64,000 nucleotides of DNA from Martinezella rhizogenes (GCF_000799715.1 NZ_JUHG01000014.1:487964-551963); one strand, 5' to 3'; positions 17,637 to 27,080 are shown, numbered from the stretch's first letter. Notes: generated from the sequence alone by a model not told the origin. A program made the numbers and translations.

Positions 17637-18383
17637 ATGCGATATCAGCCGGATAGGACGACGGACACGCCGGGCCAGACGAAACTTACCCGTTCGAATC
17701 GGATATCCGGCCGCTCCGATCTCTTCCCGAAGCTGGTGTCGATGCAGAAGTTGATCGACGCGCAGAATTTTGCCGTCTATCGCGTCAACGGTTCCGGCTT
17801 GCCGAGCAAGCAGCGCCTGGTCTGCGAACTGGAGAACTGGGGCTCGGCCAATCCTGTCATGAACAAGGCTTTCGTCGAGGCCTATGGCGAGGCGATGATC
17901 GAACATATCGAGAAATCGCTGCTGCCGCTGATGTGGAACGGCCGCGACAGTGACAGCACGGCCGAGACGCCGGATTTTGCCGCTTTCACCCAGCGCCTGA
18001 AACCGCATCTCCTGCCTTTCGCCGGCGTCGCCTTCCCGGTGCGCCTGGGTTCGGTCGGCAATGGCTATATCGTCTTCACCGCGAAGTTCATGGACGTTGC
18101 AAGCGACATGATCGTCGAGCTGCATGGCCGCAGCTGCCAGATCATGATGGAGCTTTTGTCGCTGGATGAGCGCCGCTCGCCGGCCGCCGAAGCACTGAGC
18201 GATCGCGAGATCGCCTGTCTGCAACTGGCCGGCGATGGCCGAATCAGCGAGGAGATCGCCGAAAAGCTCGGTTTGTCGGTGCATACCGTCAACGCCTATC
18301 TCGGCTCGGCGACGATCAAGCTCGACAGCGTCAATCGCATCCAGGCGATCGCGAAGGCGATCCGCTTCGGTTACATCAGCTGA
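17637..18383 (+). CDS. visR: LuxR-type motility master regulator VisR
   Basis: This 248-residue partner of VisN has the same layout: an N-terminal sensor-like domain and a LuxR HTH at about 183-235 (LSDREIACLQLAGDGRISEE then IAEKLGLSVHTVNAYL). GAAGG precedes the start. The N-terminal about 35 residues are basic and probably disordered. It is convergent with the unknown gene at 18439. Both proteins are expected to act together on class II flagellar promoters such as rem. Confidence 0.92.
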   Translation: MRYQPDRTTDTPGQTKLTRSNRISGRSDLFPKLVSMQKLIDAQNFAVYRVNGSGLPSKQRLVCELENWGSANPVMNKAFVEAYGEAMIEHIEKSLLPLMWNGRDSDSTAETPDFAAFTQRLKPHLLPFAGVAFPVRLGSVGNGYIVFTAKFMDVASDMIVELHGRSCQIMMELLSLDERRSPAAEALSDREIACLQLAGDGRISEEIAEKLGLSVHTVNAYLGSATIKLDSVNRIQAIAKAIRFGYIS

Positions 18384-18438
18384 CACCGACGCTCCTCAGC
18401 GGATCTTCATCGTTCGATCGGGATTGTTCGAGCCTTGC

Positions 18439-18876
18439 CTACGCCGCTTGCGTCGCGTCACCGATCGCATAGCGGGCGTCTTTGAGGCTGCGGGCGAGAA
18501 GTGCCGTATTCTCATCCGGGTCGGCGGATGCTTTCTCGAAGGCGATATGGTTGATCTCGATGCCGGCGTGATGGTCGGCAAGCGCGAGCTTGGCGTAGAT
18601 GGTGACGCCGCGCGGCTTGATTTCGAGGTCGATCGTGACCTCGGCCGGGCCGCTCCAATCGAGCTTGTAATCGCCGCCGAGCCCGAAATTGACGATGCCG
18701 GGAAGAAAATAGAGCTCGGCGGCCGAAGCGACGAGATCCGCGAGATTGCCGTAGCGTTCGAATCGCAGCAGCGAAATCAGATCGGCGGCGTCGAGGAGCC
18801 GCAATTCGCTGGCGACCGGGCTGATGGCCTCAGCGAGAATGCGTTCACGTTGAGCAGAGTAGGGGCATTTTTTCAT
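18439..18876 (-). CDS. Conserved-looking unknown protein downstream of flhB
   Basis: I do not recognise a family in this 145-residue soluble protein. It has no signal peptide or membrane span. The N-terminal part is helical and acidic (about 10-50); the middle alternates in a beta-like way (AEVTIDLEIKPRGVTIYAKL). Its ATG lies 5 nt after the flhB stop (TAA then ATG at 18876) and it has no separate ribosome binding site, so it probably depends on flhB translation. Position as last gene of motA-fliM-fliN-fliG-flhB suggests a flagellar role. Confidence 0.75.
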   Translation of the reverse strand: MKKCPYSAQRERILAEAISPVASELRLLDAADLISLLRFERYGNLADLVASAAELYFLPGIVNFGLGGDYKLDWSGPAEVTIDLEIKPRGVTIYAKLALADHHAGIEINHIAFEKASADPDENTALLARSLKDARYAIGDATQAA

Positions 18877-18881
18877 TTAAT

Positions 18882-19958
18882 TTATCGTACCCGTGTTCTA
18901 TTCGACTGTGCGTAGATCCGATGGATTAGCTCTGCGACGGCCTTGTAAAATACTGACGGGATGACACTATCGACCGAGACTTGCGCAAACATGGAGCGCG
19001 CGAGTGGCGGATCTTCGAAAATCGGGATGCCATTTGCCTCGGCGATCTCCCTGATTTTCAGCGCGATGAGATCCTGGCCCTTGGCAACGACCACGGGCGC
19101 ATCGCCTTCCTCGCGGACATAGCGCAGCGCCACGGCGAAATGGGTCGGATTGGCGATGATCAGGGTTGCGCGCGGCACCTGCTTTATCATGCGCCGGCGG
19201 GCGCGATCGCGGGCAACCGAGCGCTGGCGCGACTTGACGATCGGATCGCCCTGCGACTGCTTGTACTCGTCCTTGATCTCCTGCTTGGTCATCTTCAGCT
19301 GGTCGAACCAATGGTGGCGGCTCCACGCCACGTCGGCGATGCCGACGACGGCGGTGGCCAGCAGTACGATGGTCAGGATTCGCTGGACGATGGTCGACAA
19401 CCGTACGAAAATCGTCTGCGGATCGGAAGCGAGCGAGTCGATCGCGTGGAAGAACTGGCCGCGCAGCACGAAGTACATGATGATGCCGACCACCACGATC
19501 TTGGCGAGTGACTTGCCGAATTCCACGAGGCCCGATGTGCTGAAGAGGCGGTTCCAGCCGGAAACAGGCGATATGCGCGAAAATTTCGGCTGTATGCGGT
19601 CGAGAACCGGTGTCGGCAGGTTCTGGAACATTGATGAGCCAATGCCGAAGATGAAGAAAAGAACGATGGCGGGCAGCAACAGATTGCCGACTTCCCAGCC
19701 GATACGGGTAAATAGCGAAAGGGCGTCCGTTCCCGTTTCGAGCTGCCACTGATCCGGCTTCTCGAAGAGGTCGCGCAGCACTTCGCCCATGCGCCCCACA
19801 CGCTCCGGCAGGAAGAAGGTGACGTAGATGACCGTTGCCAGCATGGAAGCAAAGATCGTGGCTTCCCTGGAGTGGGGCACATTGCCCTTGTCCATCGTGT
19901 CTCGGAGTTTTTTCTCCGTCGGTTTCTCTGTTTTACTGTCCTTGTCTTCGTCAGCCAA
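18882..19958 (-). CDS. flhB: Flagellar export switch protein FlhB
   Basis: FlhB (358 residues) is part of the export gate and changes substrate class from rod/hook to filament proteins. It begins with the family motif TEKKLRDTMDKGNVPHSREA (about 14-33), has four membrane spans (about 36-215) and ends in a cytoplasmic domain. The autocleavage site NPTH is at 270-273 (IIANPTHFAVALRY). Regulation of the switch is expected through FliK, encoded at 46151. Confidence 0.97.
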   Translation of the reverse strand: MADEDKDSKTEKPTEKKLRDTMDKGNVPHSREATIFASMLATVIYVTFFLPERVGRMGEVLRDLFEKPDQWQLETGTDALSLFTRIGWEVGNLLLPAIVLFFIFGIGSSMFQNLPTPVLDRIQPKFSRISPVSGWNRLFSTSGLVEFGKSLAKIVVVGIIMYFVLRGQFFHAIDSLASDPQTIFVRLSTIVQRILTIVLLATAVVGIADVAWSRHHWFDQLKMTKQEIKDEYKQSQGDPIVKSRQRSVARDRARRRMIKQVPRATLIIANPTHFAVALRYVREEGDAPVVVAKGQDLIALKIREIAEANGIPIFEDPPLARSMFAQVSVDSVIPSVFYKAVAELIHRIYAQSNRTRVR

Positions 19959-20051
19959 AGCAGCCGCCCTTCGCGAAACGGAAAGAGGCCGCGCAACATG
20001 CGCGGCCCTGTTTTGAACAGTCTAGGACGATTCAGGTGAGTCGCGCTGAAC

Positions 20052-21104
20052 TTACGCGGCTTTCTCCACAGGTGTCATGTCCTTGGCCTTGAGCTCGATC
20101 TGACCGGAATTGGCGAGCCGGATGGCTTCCTGCGCGATGGCGCGCCGGGCAACGGCGATTTCACGCGCATTGACGCCGTTGCTGGGCACCTGCAGATCGG
20201 ATTCGATCATGCGGCGCTGGCGCGGGCTGATCGATGCGAGGACGGTTTCCCGGATATCCATGGTCGAGCCGCGCAGTGCCATGGTGATGATATCCGAGGC
20301 GATGTCGTTGAGCAGCAGAACGCGGCTCTGTTGCGGCATGAGCATGAGGTCGTCGAAGAGGAAGATCTTCGGCCGCACCTTGTCGACCGATTCCTTGCTC
20401 AGCGTTTCGAGCGACGTCAGCAGCGTATCGACCTGCGGCTTGTCGAGCTCGTTCATCAGATCCGCGACCTTGGTCGAGCCGGAGGCGTTACGCTCAGCCT
20501 CGATTTCGACCATCAGTCCCTGGACCCGGTTCTCGATGATCTGCGCCGCTTTCGGGCTGACATCCTTGAGATTGACCGTGCGGTTCATGATGTCGGCGCG
20601 CTGCGCCTCCGGCAACTGCAACAGAATCTTGGCGCCGAAGGAGGATGGCATCATCGACAGCATATAGGCGATGGTTTGCGGATGTTCGCGCAGGAAGAAC
20701 TTGGCGACGAAGGTCGGGTCCGCTTCGCCGAGGCGATCCCAGATCGAGGCCTCAAAGGCCTGGAAGGCCGTGCGCCGGCCGAGCAGGCTGTCGACCTCAT
20801 CGGGTGTCAACCCCTCCTCGAGGATGCTCTCGATCGCCTTGGCATTGTCCATCAGGCCGGCGCCCTCGGTGAAGAGATCCTCGAATTCCGCCACGAGCTG
20901 CGCCAGTTCGTCGGGCGGAATGAGCCGCAGCGATTGCGCCGACGCAATGATGAGCTGCAATTCATGCTGCGTGAAATATTTCAGCAGCCGTCCCGCCACC
21001 TGTTTTCCCATGGCAAGGAGAACGGCTGCGGCCTTCTCGGCCTGAGACAACGGTTTCTCGGCAAGGGCGCCGCTGAAATCGTCAAAGTCCATCATGGTCT
21101 TCAT
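20052..21104 (-). CDS. fliG: Flagellar motor switch protein FliG
   Basis: FliG (350 residues) connects FliF to the FliM/FliN C-ring and is the torque-generating surface contacted by the stator. The N-terminal FliF-binding part starts around QAEKAAAVLLAMGKQVAGRL. The middle domain contains the EHPQT motif at 140-144. The C-terminal domain carries charged helices (about 245-335, including SPRQRRMIESDL). Two nearby in-frame Met codons (residues 4-5) are alternative starts. It lies in the minus-strand operon between fliN and flhB. Confidence 0.96.
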   Translation of the reverse strand: MKTMMDFDDFSGALAEKPLSQAEKAAAVLLAMGKQVAGRLLKYFTQHELQLIIASAQSLRLIPPDELAQLVAEFEDLFTEGAGLMDNAKAIESILEEGLTPDEVDSLLGRRTAFQAFEASIWDRLGEADPTFVAKFFLREHPQTIAYMLSMMPSSFGAKILLQLPEAQRADIMNRTVNLKDVSPKAAQIIENRVQGLMVEIEAERNASGSTKVADLMNELDKPQVDTLLTSLETLSKESVDKVRPKIFLFDDLMLMPQQSRVLLLNDIASDIITMALRGSTMDIRETVLASISPRQRRMIESDLQVPSNGVNAREIAVARRAIAQEAIRLANSGQIELKAKDMTPVEKAA

Positions 21105-21219
21105 CTCCGTCCCGAACAGGGAGTGGGCTTATTCTGAAAAGAAATCAGGCTTTCATTGCCCGATCCCGAAATGATCTTCGGGAATAGTATGCAAAATCAA
21201 ATAAATGGAGCGAAATGAC

Positions 21220-21756
21220 TCATTTCGCCCTAGTGTTGGACAGCTCGATCAGCTTGATGCCGAACCGGGTATCATCATGCTCCAGTACGGTAATCTCGCC
21301 CCGGCCGATGCAGCGGCCGTTCACGGTGATTTCGACGGGTTCGCCGATCTTCTTGTCGAGGGCGATAATCGCGCCTTCGGTCAGGTTCATCAGGCCGGAA
21401 ACCTGCATGCGGCTGCTGCCGAGCACAATCTGGACGTCGATCGGGATATCCATGATCAGGTCGAGATTGGCGCTCAGCGCGCTGCCGGGAGCGGCCGGTT
21501 CGGCAAAGGCGGAGGGGCCGCCGAAATTGCCGGCGCCGAAGGCGGAGCTTGCGTCGTCGCCGAATTCATCGCCGAAGGCCGAAAGACTGGTGGTCGGCTC
21601 GGCGCCGAACGCATCGAGATCGAAATCCGGCGCGTCGCCGTCGGTGTCCTTCTTCAGGACGCCACGCAGGCCATCGATGGCCTCGTCCAATGCGGCGTCG
21701 CTGCTTGCGATTTCCAGCGAATCCTCGCTGCTTTTCTGTGTCGTCTTCGTAGCCAT
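21220..21756 (-). CDS. fliN: Flagellar motor switch protein FliN
   Basis: The 178-residue FliN has a typical C-terminal SpoA domain (about 98-175: IPIDVQIVLGSSRMQVSGLM, IGEPVEITVNGRCIGRGEIT). Residues 1-95 are low-complexity, rich in Asp, Ser, Ala and Phe. This extension makes it longer than the E. coli protein (about 137 residues) and is common in rhizobia. FliN forms the base of the C-ring and helps bind CheY and the export apparatus. The gene is downstream of fliM in the same operon. Confidence 0.94.
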   Translation of the reverse strand: MATKTTQKSSEDSLEIASSDAALDEAIDGLRGVLKKDTDGDAPDFDLDAFGAEPTTSLSAFGDEFGDDASSAFGAGNFGGPSAFAEPAAPGSALSANLDLIMDIPIDVQIVLGSSRMQVSGLMNLTEGAIIALDKKIGEPVEITVNGRCIGRGEITVLEHDDTRFGIKLIELSNTRAK

Positions 21757-21822
21757 GAAATCACTATTCCAGTTGAAACTTGCCTCAGGCTGCCGTGGGC
21801 GCGGGCCGCACCCGACGGCCGG

Positions 21823-22767
21823 TCAATTCATCAGGTGTCGAAGAAGCTCGTCGTCGGAATTCACGGTGTCCTTGACGCGCACCGTGTAGTTCTCGCCAGA
21901 GCGGCCGAATTCGCAGACATAAAGGTCCTTGCTGTTGGCGCTGACCTCGACCTGGACGTCGCTGGTATCCATGAAGGGAATGACATCACCGACGGCGAGC
22001 CTGGAGATCGTGTCGAGCGTCAGCGATTGCAGCCGGATGCGGGCTTCCAGCGTCACCTGCGAGCGGCGCACCTGCTCGTTGAGTTGCTCCGCCCATGCGC
22101 CCGTCGAGGAGGATGGGTTCTTCGCCCGCGGCGCGCTGACCACGGTGCGCAGCAGCTCGTACTGCGGAACGATGACGACGATTTCCGAAACGGTCTTGCC
22201 GAGTGAGATCGTCATCGCGATGGCGGCGGCGAAATCGTCGGTCTGGCCGGCAACCGGCTTCGGACGATCCTCGATATTGTAGGGCGGATCCAGATAGGGT
22301 TCGAAGCCGCCGGTCGCGTTGACGGCCGAACGCAGCACGTTGGCGATCTTGTCGAACACCATGATGGATAGGTCGAGCTCGATCACCGAAAGCGGTCGCG
22401 CGGCGGGGGAGTCGATCGTCTCGGGCTGGGCGCCGAGCATATGTTCCATCAAGGTCATGACGAAGCCCGCGCCGCAGCCGAGCAGGAAGTTCTGCGACCA
22501 GTTGCGCAGGGAGCCGTTCACCAGGACGCAATTGCCGCCGATGCCGGCGACAAGCTCGCTCATCAGGCCCGACCGGCAGCCGGCATAGCCGACGGAGACA
22601 TCCAGGCCGGTTTCGCTCTTGATGATGTCGGGAAGGAATTCGGCATAGACTTGGCCGAAGGCCGTACCCAGCCTTGCGAGCGTCGTCTGGTCGCCAAGGC
22701 CACCAGTCAGCTTGGCGAAGAGGACAGGATCCAGCGTCTGTTTTGGGTGGGTGGATTGTTGGCTCAT
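21823..22767 (-). CDS. fliM: Flagellar motor switch protein FliM
   Basis: FliM (314 residues) is the C-ring protein that binds phosphorylated CheY. It has the CheC-like middle domain (about 30-200) and a C-terminal SpoA domain (about 225-305: QVTLEARIRLQSLTLDTISR, GDVIPFMD). The N-terminus (MSQQSTHPKQTLDPVLFAKL) does not show the classical enterobacterial CheY-binding peptide LSQxEIDALL, which fits the divergent alphaproteobacterial type. It lies 5 nt after motA and upstream of fliN. Confidence 0.9.
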   Translation of the reverse strand: MSQQSTHPKQTLDPVLFAKLTGGLGDQTTLARLGTAFGQVYAEFLPDIIKSETGLDVSVGYAGCRSGLMSELVAGIGGNCVLVNGSLRNWSQNFLLGCGAGFVMTLMEHMLGAQPETIDSPAARPLSVIELDLSIMVFDKIANVLRSAVNATGGFEPYLDPPYNIEDRPKPVAGQTDDFAAAIAMTISLGKTVSEIVVIVPQYELLRTVVSAPRAKNPSSSTGAWAEQLNEQVRRSQVTLEARIRLQSLTLDTISRLAVGDVIPFMDTSDVQVEVSANSKDLYVCEFGRSGENYTVRVKDTVNSDDELLRHLMN

Positions 22768-22772
22768 GATCG

Positions 22773-23645
22773 TCAGGCCGCCTTGCTCTCACCGCCGGGG
22801 TTCATCATTTCCTGCTCGACCGCGTCGATGGACGGCCGCTCGTAGGAGGAGATCGTCTTGCGGCCATATTCCAGCGCCACCTGCGGCACGGAGCCGTTCA
22901 TGTAGGCGAGCAGCGTCTGCTTCACGATCACATAGAGACGATGCTGCTTGTTGCGCACGATCTTGATCTGCGACACCAGCGGCGCGCAGACGGAGTAGGA
23001 CAGGATGATGCCGAGGAAGGTGCCGACCAGCGCCGACCCGATCAGGTGTCCGAGCACCTCAGGCGATTCGTTGATGTGGCTCATCGCCTTGATGACGCCG
23101 AGGACGGCGGCGACGATGCCGATGGCCGGGAAGGAATCGCCCATGATCGTGATCGCATGATAGGGCTTCATCTTGTCGTGCTGGATGGTGTTGATTTCCT
23201 CGTCCATCAGCGCCTCGATCTCGTGCGAGCGGGCATTGCCGATGATGATAAGGCGGACGTAATCGCAGATGAAGGCCGTCAGGTCCCGGTTCTTCAAGAC
23301 CGTCGGGGCGGCCTGGAAGATCACGGATTCCTCCGGATTGTCGATATGGGCTTCGATCTCGTTGCGCGACTTGGTGCGCAGGTCCCGCATCAGTGCGTAG
23401 AGCACGCCGAGAGTGTCGAGATAGTCGCGCTCCTTGGGAACCGCGTGCCGGAAAGCTTCGCCCAGCGCCTTGCCGGAATCCTTCAGGACCTTCATCGGAT
23501 TGGCCATGATGAAGCCGCCGATGCCGGCGCCCGCGATGATGACAAATTCGAACGGCTGGAACAGCGCGTTCACATCCCCGCCCATCGCCATGAAGCTGCC
23601 AATGATGCAGCCGCAGGTCACTACAAATCCGATAATAATATTCAT
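22773..23645 (-). CDS. motA: Stator protein MotA
   Basis: MotA (290 residues) forms the proton-driven stator with MotB. It starts MNIIIGFVVTCGCIIGSFMA and has four membrane spans, two near the N-terminus (about 3-50) and two at about 165-220. The cytoplasmic loop with the FliG-contacting charges lies between them. The ATG at 23645 matches the family N-terminus; an in-frame ATG 21 nt upstream would add an unlikely MFRCGPA. It is the first gene of the minus-strand operon, divergent from flgF with a 225-nt shared promoter region. Confidence 0.96.
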   Translation of the reverse strand: MNIIIGFVVTCGCIIGSFMAMGGDVNALFQPFEFVIIAGAGIGGFIMANPMKVLKDSGKALGEAFRHAVPKERDYLDTLGVLYALMRDLRTKSRNEIEAHIDNPEESVIFQAAPTVLKNRDLTAFICDYVRLIIIGNARSHEIEALMDEEINTIQHDKMKPYHAITIMGDSFPAIGIVAAVLGVIKAMSHINESPEVLGHLIGSALVGTFLGIILSYSVCAPLVSQIKIVRNKQHRLYVIVKQTLLAYMNGSVPQVALEYGRKTISSYERPSIDAVEQEMMNPGGESKAA

Positions 23646-23870
23646 CGCCGGTCCACACCTGAACATTGCTTCGTGAAATCAAGTAGGAGACCTGCCTTGC
23701 GTGAGGCTGTTCGGCGCGCTTTGTCGCGGGGCCTTTTGTCGTGTCAGCCTCGCACAAGCCAATGTCGGCACAGTAGCGGCTAAGGGCATCTATGCCCGGC
23801 TAACGACATGTCGGAGCGCCCTGGGCGTTTCCTTATCCCGTTATTCTCCAATGTCCGGAGGGCGTTGAAA
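23646..23870. promoter_or_regulatory. Divergent promoter region motA / flgF
   Basis: This 225-nt gap separates the two oppositely oriented flagellar operons, so it should hold both promoters. No gene is seen. I cannot assign exact promoter boxes; in S. meliloti such class II operons depend on VisNR and Rem. Confidence 0.6.
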
Positions 23871-24605
23871 ATGCAGTCTGGTATCTATGTGGCGCTGTCA
23901 TCGCAGATGGCGCTCGAGCGGCGTCTGACGACGGTTGCCGACAACATGGCCAATGTGAACACGACCGGTTTCCGTGGCACCGAGGTCAAGTTCAATCAGG
24001 TCCTCAGCAACACCGAGAACAAGCTCAACGCCAAGGTCGCCTTCGTCTCGCAGGGCAACGACTATCTCTCCACCGACAATGGCGAACTGCAGAACACCGG
24101 CAATCTTCTCGATTTCGCCGTCAAGGGCGAAGCCTGGTTCGGCCTCAATACGCCAGCCGGCCTGGTGCTGACGCGCGACGGCCGCTTTACGATGACGGAC
24201 AGCGGCGCGCTGGTCTCGGCACGCGGCTATCCCGTCCTCGATCCTGGCGGTGCGCCAATCCAGCTCGATGCGACCGGCGGCGCGCCGACCGTCTCCTCGA
24301 ATGGCACGATCACGCAGAACGACAAGCAGGTCGGTCAGATCGGGCTTTATACCTCCGACGTCAGCAAGGGCTTCCTGCGCTACAGCAATAGCGGCGTGCT
24401 GCCGACCGACACGCCGCAACCGGTGATCGACCGCTCCAATATTGGCGTCGCCCAGGGCTATCTCGAAAATTCCAACGTCAACGGCCTGCGGGAAATGACC
24501 GAACTGATCGAGGTCAGCCGCGCCTTCGACAACATCACCTCGCTCACCAACAGCAGCGAAAGCACGCTCTCGGAGGCGATCAAGACCCTCGGCGGCAGTC
24601 AGTAA
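23871..24605 (+). CDS. flgF: Flagellar proximal rod protein FlgF
   Basis: FlgF (244 residues) is a rod component of the axial family. The N-terminus MQSGIYVALSSQMALERRLT is followed by the rod signature VADNMANVNTTGFRGTEVKF (about 22-41). The C-terminal block YLENSNVNGLREMTELIEVS is also family-typical. The ATG at 23871 has CGGAGGG upstream; extension to 23808 would add an unrelated basic leader. It is the first gene of the large plus-strand rod/ring operon. Confidence 0.95.
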   Translation: MQSGIYVALSSQMALERRLTTVADNMANVNTTGFRGTEVKFNQVLSNTENKLNAKVAFVSQGNDYLSTDNGELQNTGNLLDFAVKGEAWFGLNTPAGLVLTRDGRFTMTDSGALVSARGYPVLDPGGAPIQLDATGGAPTVSSNGTITQNDKQVGQIGLYTSDVSKGFLRYSNSGVLPTDTPQPVIDRSNIGVAQGYLENSNVNGLREMTELIEVSRAFDNITSLTNSSESTLSEAIKTLGGSQ

Positions 24606-24617
24606 GAGGGGCGGATC

Positions 24618-26006
24618 ATGTTCGAGGACGGGATGCCGGCGAGCGCGTTATCGCCGAAGCTTTCGCATATGGCCGCGCTGGCGGAGCAATATGCGCTGGC
24701 GGAAAACGCGGTTGCCCATGGCGGCCATGTGCGCACCATCGCGGCCGGGCATTACACAGTCGCCGGTCTCTCCAGGCATGTGCGCCTCGGCGAATTCGTC
24801 GCCCATCGTTCCGCGACCGGCATCCATCTCGGCGAGGTCGTGCGCGTCGAACCGGAATTGACCTATGTCTGCCCGATCGAGCCGGGCGAGCCGATCGGCA
24901 TCCATGATACCGTCATCCGCAAGGGCGCCTTTCGCATCGCGCCGTCGGAAAGCTGGTGCGGGCGCACGATCAATTCGCTGGGCGAGCCGATCGATGGCCT
25001 GGGGCCGCTGACGGCGGGCACGCACCCGCGTTCGATTTCGAATACCGCGCCGCCCTCCATGACGCGAAAACGCGTCGATACCGGCTTCAAGACCGGCGTG
25101 CGTGCCATCGACATCTTCTCGCCGCTCTGCCTCGGCCAGCGTCTCGGCATCTTCGCCGGCTCGGGCGTCGGCAAATCGACGCTGCTGTCGATGCTCGCCC
25201 GTGCCAATGCCTTCGACAAGGTGGTGATCGCGCTGGTCGGCGAACGCGGCCGTGAAGTCCGTGAATTCATCGAGGATACGCTCGGTTCCCATATGCAGAA
25301 GTCGGTTGCTGTCGTTGCGACCAGCGACGAGAGCCCGATGCTGCGCAAGATGGCGCCACTGTCGGCGATCACCATCGCCGAGCATTTCCGCGACCAGGGG
25401 GACAATGTGCTTTTGATCGTCGACAGCGTCACCCGCTTTGCCCACGCCATCCGCGAGGTTGCGACCGCATCCGGCGAGCCGCCGATCGCGCGCGGCTACC
25501 CGGCTTCCGTCTTCACCGAGCTGCCGCGTCTTCTCGAGCGGGCGGGACCGGGACCGGAAGGCACGGGCACGATCACCGCGATCATTTCCATCCTCGTTGA
25601 TGGCGACAATCACAACGACCCGATCGCCGATTCCACCCGCGGCATTCTTGACGGCCACATCGTCCTGCAGCGCTCTCTCGCGGAGGAGGGACGCTATCCG
25701 CCGATCGACCCGCTGGCCTCGGTGTCGCGCCTGGCGCGCAAGGCCTGGACGCCGGATCAGGAAAAGCTGGTGTCGCGCCTGAAGGCACTCGTGCACCGTT
25801 ATGAGGAAACGCGCGACCTGCGTTTGATCGGCGGATACCGCCAGGGCGCCGACGCGGATCTCGACATCGCCGTCCGCCAGGTGCCGATCATCTATGAAAT
25901 CCTGAAGCAGACCCCCGGCGAGCGGCCCTCCGCCGACGCCTTCACCGATCTGGCGACCGCCCTGAAGAACGGCGCGGTCGCAACCACACCGGCAAAGAGA
26001 GGCTGA
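24618..26006 (+). CDS. fliI: Flagellar export ATPase FliI
   Basis: FliI (462 residues) powers flagellar type III export. It is F1-beta-like: Walker A GSGVGKST at 181-188, Walker B around VLLIVDSVTRFAHAIRE, and the ARGYPASVFTELPRLLERAG block typical of type III ATPases. The N-terminal domain (1-100) interacts with FliH. It starts 12 nt after flgF. The cognate FliH-like and FliJ-like proteins are encoded elsewhere in this window (42849 and 57935). Confidence 0.97.
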   Translation: MFEDGMPASALSPKLSHMAALAEQYALAENAVAHGGHVRTIAAGHYTVAGLSRHVRLGEFVAHRSATGIHLGEVVRVEPELTYVCPIEPGEPIGIHDTVIRKGAFRIAPSESWCGRTINSLGEPIDGLGPLTAGTHPRSISNTAPPSMTRKRVDTGFKTGVRAIDIFSPLCLGQRLGIFAGSGVGKSTLLSMLARANAFDKVVIALVGERGREVREFIEDTLGSHMQKSVAVVATSDESPMLRKMAPLSAITIAEHFRDQGDNVLLIVDSVTRFAHAIREVATASGEPPIARGYPASVFTELPRLLERAGPGPEGTGTITAIISILVDGDNHNDPIADSTRGILDGHIVLQRSLAEEGRYPPIDPLASVSRLARKAWTPDQEKLVSRLKALVHRYEETRDLRLIGGYRQGADADLDIAVRQVPIIYEILKQTPGERPSADAFTDLATALKNGAVATTPAKRG

Positions 26007-26007
26007 C

Positions 26008-26553
26008 GTGAGAGAATCCGACGCAGACGAGCCGGTCGCTCCGCTAAAGCCGGCGAAAAGGCGGACCGTCACGGACAGGGCGCTGGCCTGCACTGGCCTG
26101 GTACTGGCCGGCATATCGGCCTTCTTCCCCTGGTATGTATTTTTGAACCCGGACAAATTCGGCATTCAGGTCGCAGAAGGTGACCGGACGCGGGATCTGC
26201 CGAACTGGCCGGGGCGCGAGGTCGTCAGTGTCTCCCCCCTTGCCATGGTCAACAAGAATCCGGGCGAGCCGAAGGATATGATCCCCGATCCGCTGACGAC
26301 GGCGACGGTCAGCAATGTCGGGCGCGAGGACGACAAGGGGCCACCGGCGGAAGATCAGCCGTTCCCCGGCAAGTCGCCCTTCCATCTGCTGCACGTCGCA
26401 AACGGCCGGGCGCTGATCGAGGACGACAATGGCATGTTCGTCGTGCGCATCGGCTCGCTCCTGCCCGATAACAGCCGACTGGCGACCATCGAGCAGCGGG
26501 ACGGAAAATGGGTGATCGTCACCTCCACCGGCGATGTCTACGGCCATGAATGA
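26008..26553 (+). CDS. Unknown single-span membrane protein between fliI and flgB
   Basis: This 181-residue product starts with GTG one nt after the fliI stop. It has a basic N-terminus, one membrane span (about 29-47, LVLAGISAFFPWYVFL), a Pro-rich middle and a C-terminal beta-rich segment (about 130-178: DNGMFVVRIGSLLPDNSRLA, KWVIVTSTGDVYG). That last part loosely recalls small beta domains of envelope alignment proteins such as PilP; this is an impression, not an assignment. Being inside the rod operon suggests a role in flagellar envelope assembly. Confidence 0.8.
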   Translation: MRESDADEPVAPLKPAKRRTVTDRALACTGLVLAGISAFFPWYVFLNPDKFGIQVAEGDRTRDLPNWPGREVVSVSPLAMVNKNPGEPKDMIPDPLTTATVSNVGREDDKGPPAEDQPFPGKSPFHLLHVANGRALIEDDNGMFVVRIGSLLPDNSRLATIEQRDGKWVIVTSTGDVYGHE

Positions 26554-26671
26554 ATGCCCGAAATTGCCCACGTACCGGGCCTTGTAAAGACTTCTGTAAG
26601 AACGCGTTCCCCGCAAGTCCCACGCAAGATTATCCCTCTAATGTCCCTGGTGTAAGAACGGAGAGAAGCCC

Positions 26672-27064
26672 ATGCAACCCATTCAACTCTTTGACCTGGC
26701 CTCGCGGCAAGCCGAGTGGCTTCAGACGCGCCAGGAGGTTGTTGCCGGCAATATCGCCAATGCCAATACCCCGAAGTTCCGCGCCAAGGACGTAACGCCG
26801 TTCCAGGCCATTCTCGACAACCAGAATGTCGGCATGGCGAAGACCAATCCGGCGCATTTTTCGGGCAGCGAATTCAGCGAGAGCGGCGACATCAATGTCG
26901 AGGAATCGTCGCTCAACCAGGAAATTGGTGTCCAGGAGTCGGGCAATACCGTCGCCCTGGAAAACGAACTCGCCAAGTCCGGCGATATCAAGCGCCAATA
27001 CAGTTTGAACACCGCACTCGTCAGCTCCTTTCATCGCATGATGTTGATGACCGTAAAACAATAG
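26672..27064 (+). CDS. flgB: Flagellar proximal rod protein FlgB
   Basis: FlgB (130 residues) is the first rod protein above the MS ring. The axial-family motif is present as EVVAGNIANANTPKFRAKDV (about 22-41). The C-terminal helix ends in LNTALVSSFHRMMLMTVKQ. The start follows CGGAGAGAAGCCC. It is preceded by a 118-nt gap after the unknown gene, and flgC follows after 16 nt. Confidence 0.95.
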   Translation: MQPIQLFDLASRQAEWLQTRQEVVAGNIANANTPKFRAKDVTPFQAILDNQNVGMAKTNPAHFSGSEFSESGDINVEESSLNQEIGVQESGNTVALENELAKSGDIKRQYSLNTALVSSFHRMMLMTVKQ

Positions 27065-27080
27065 ATGAAGTGAAGATGTC

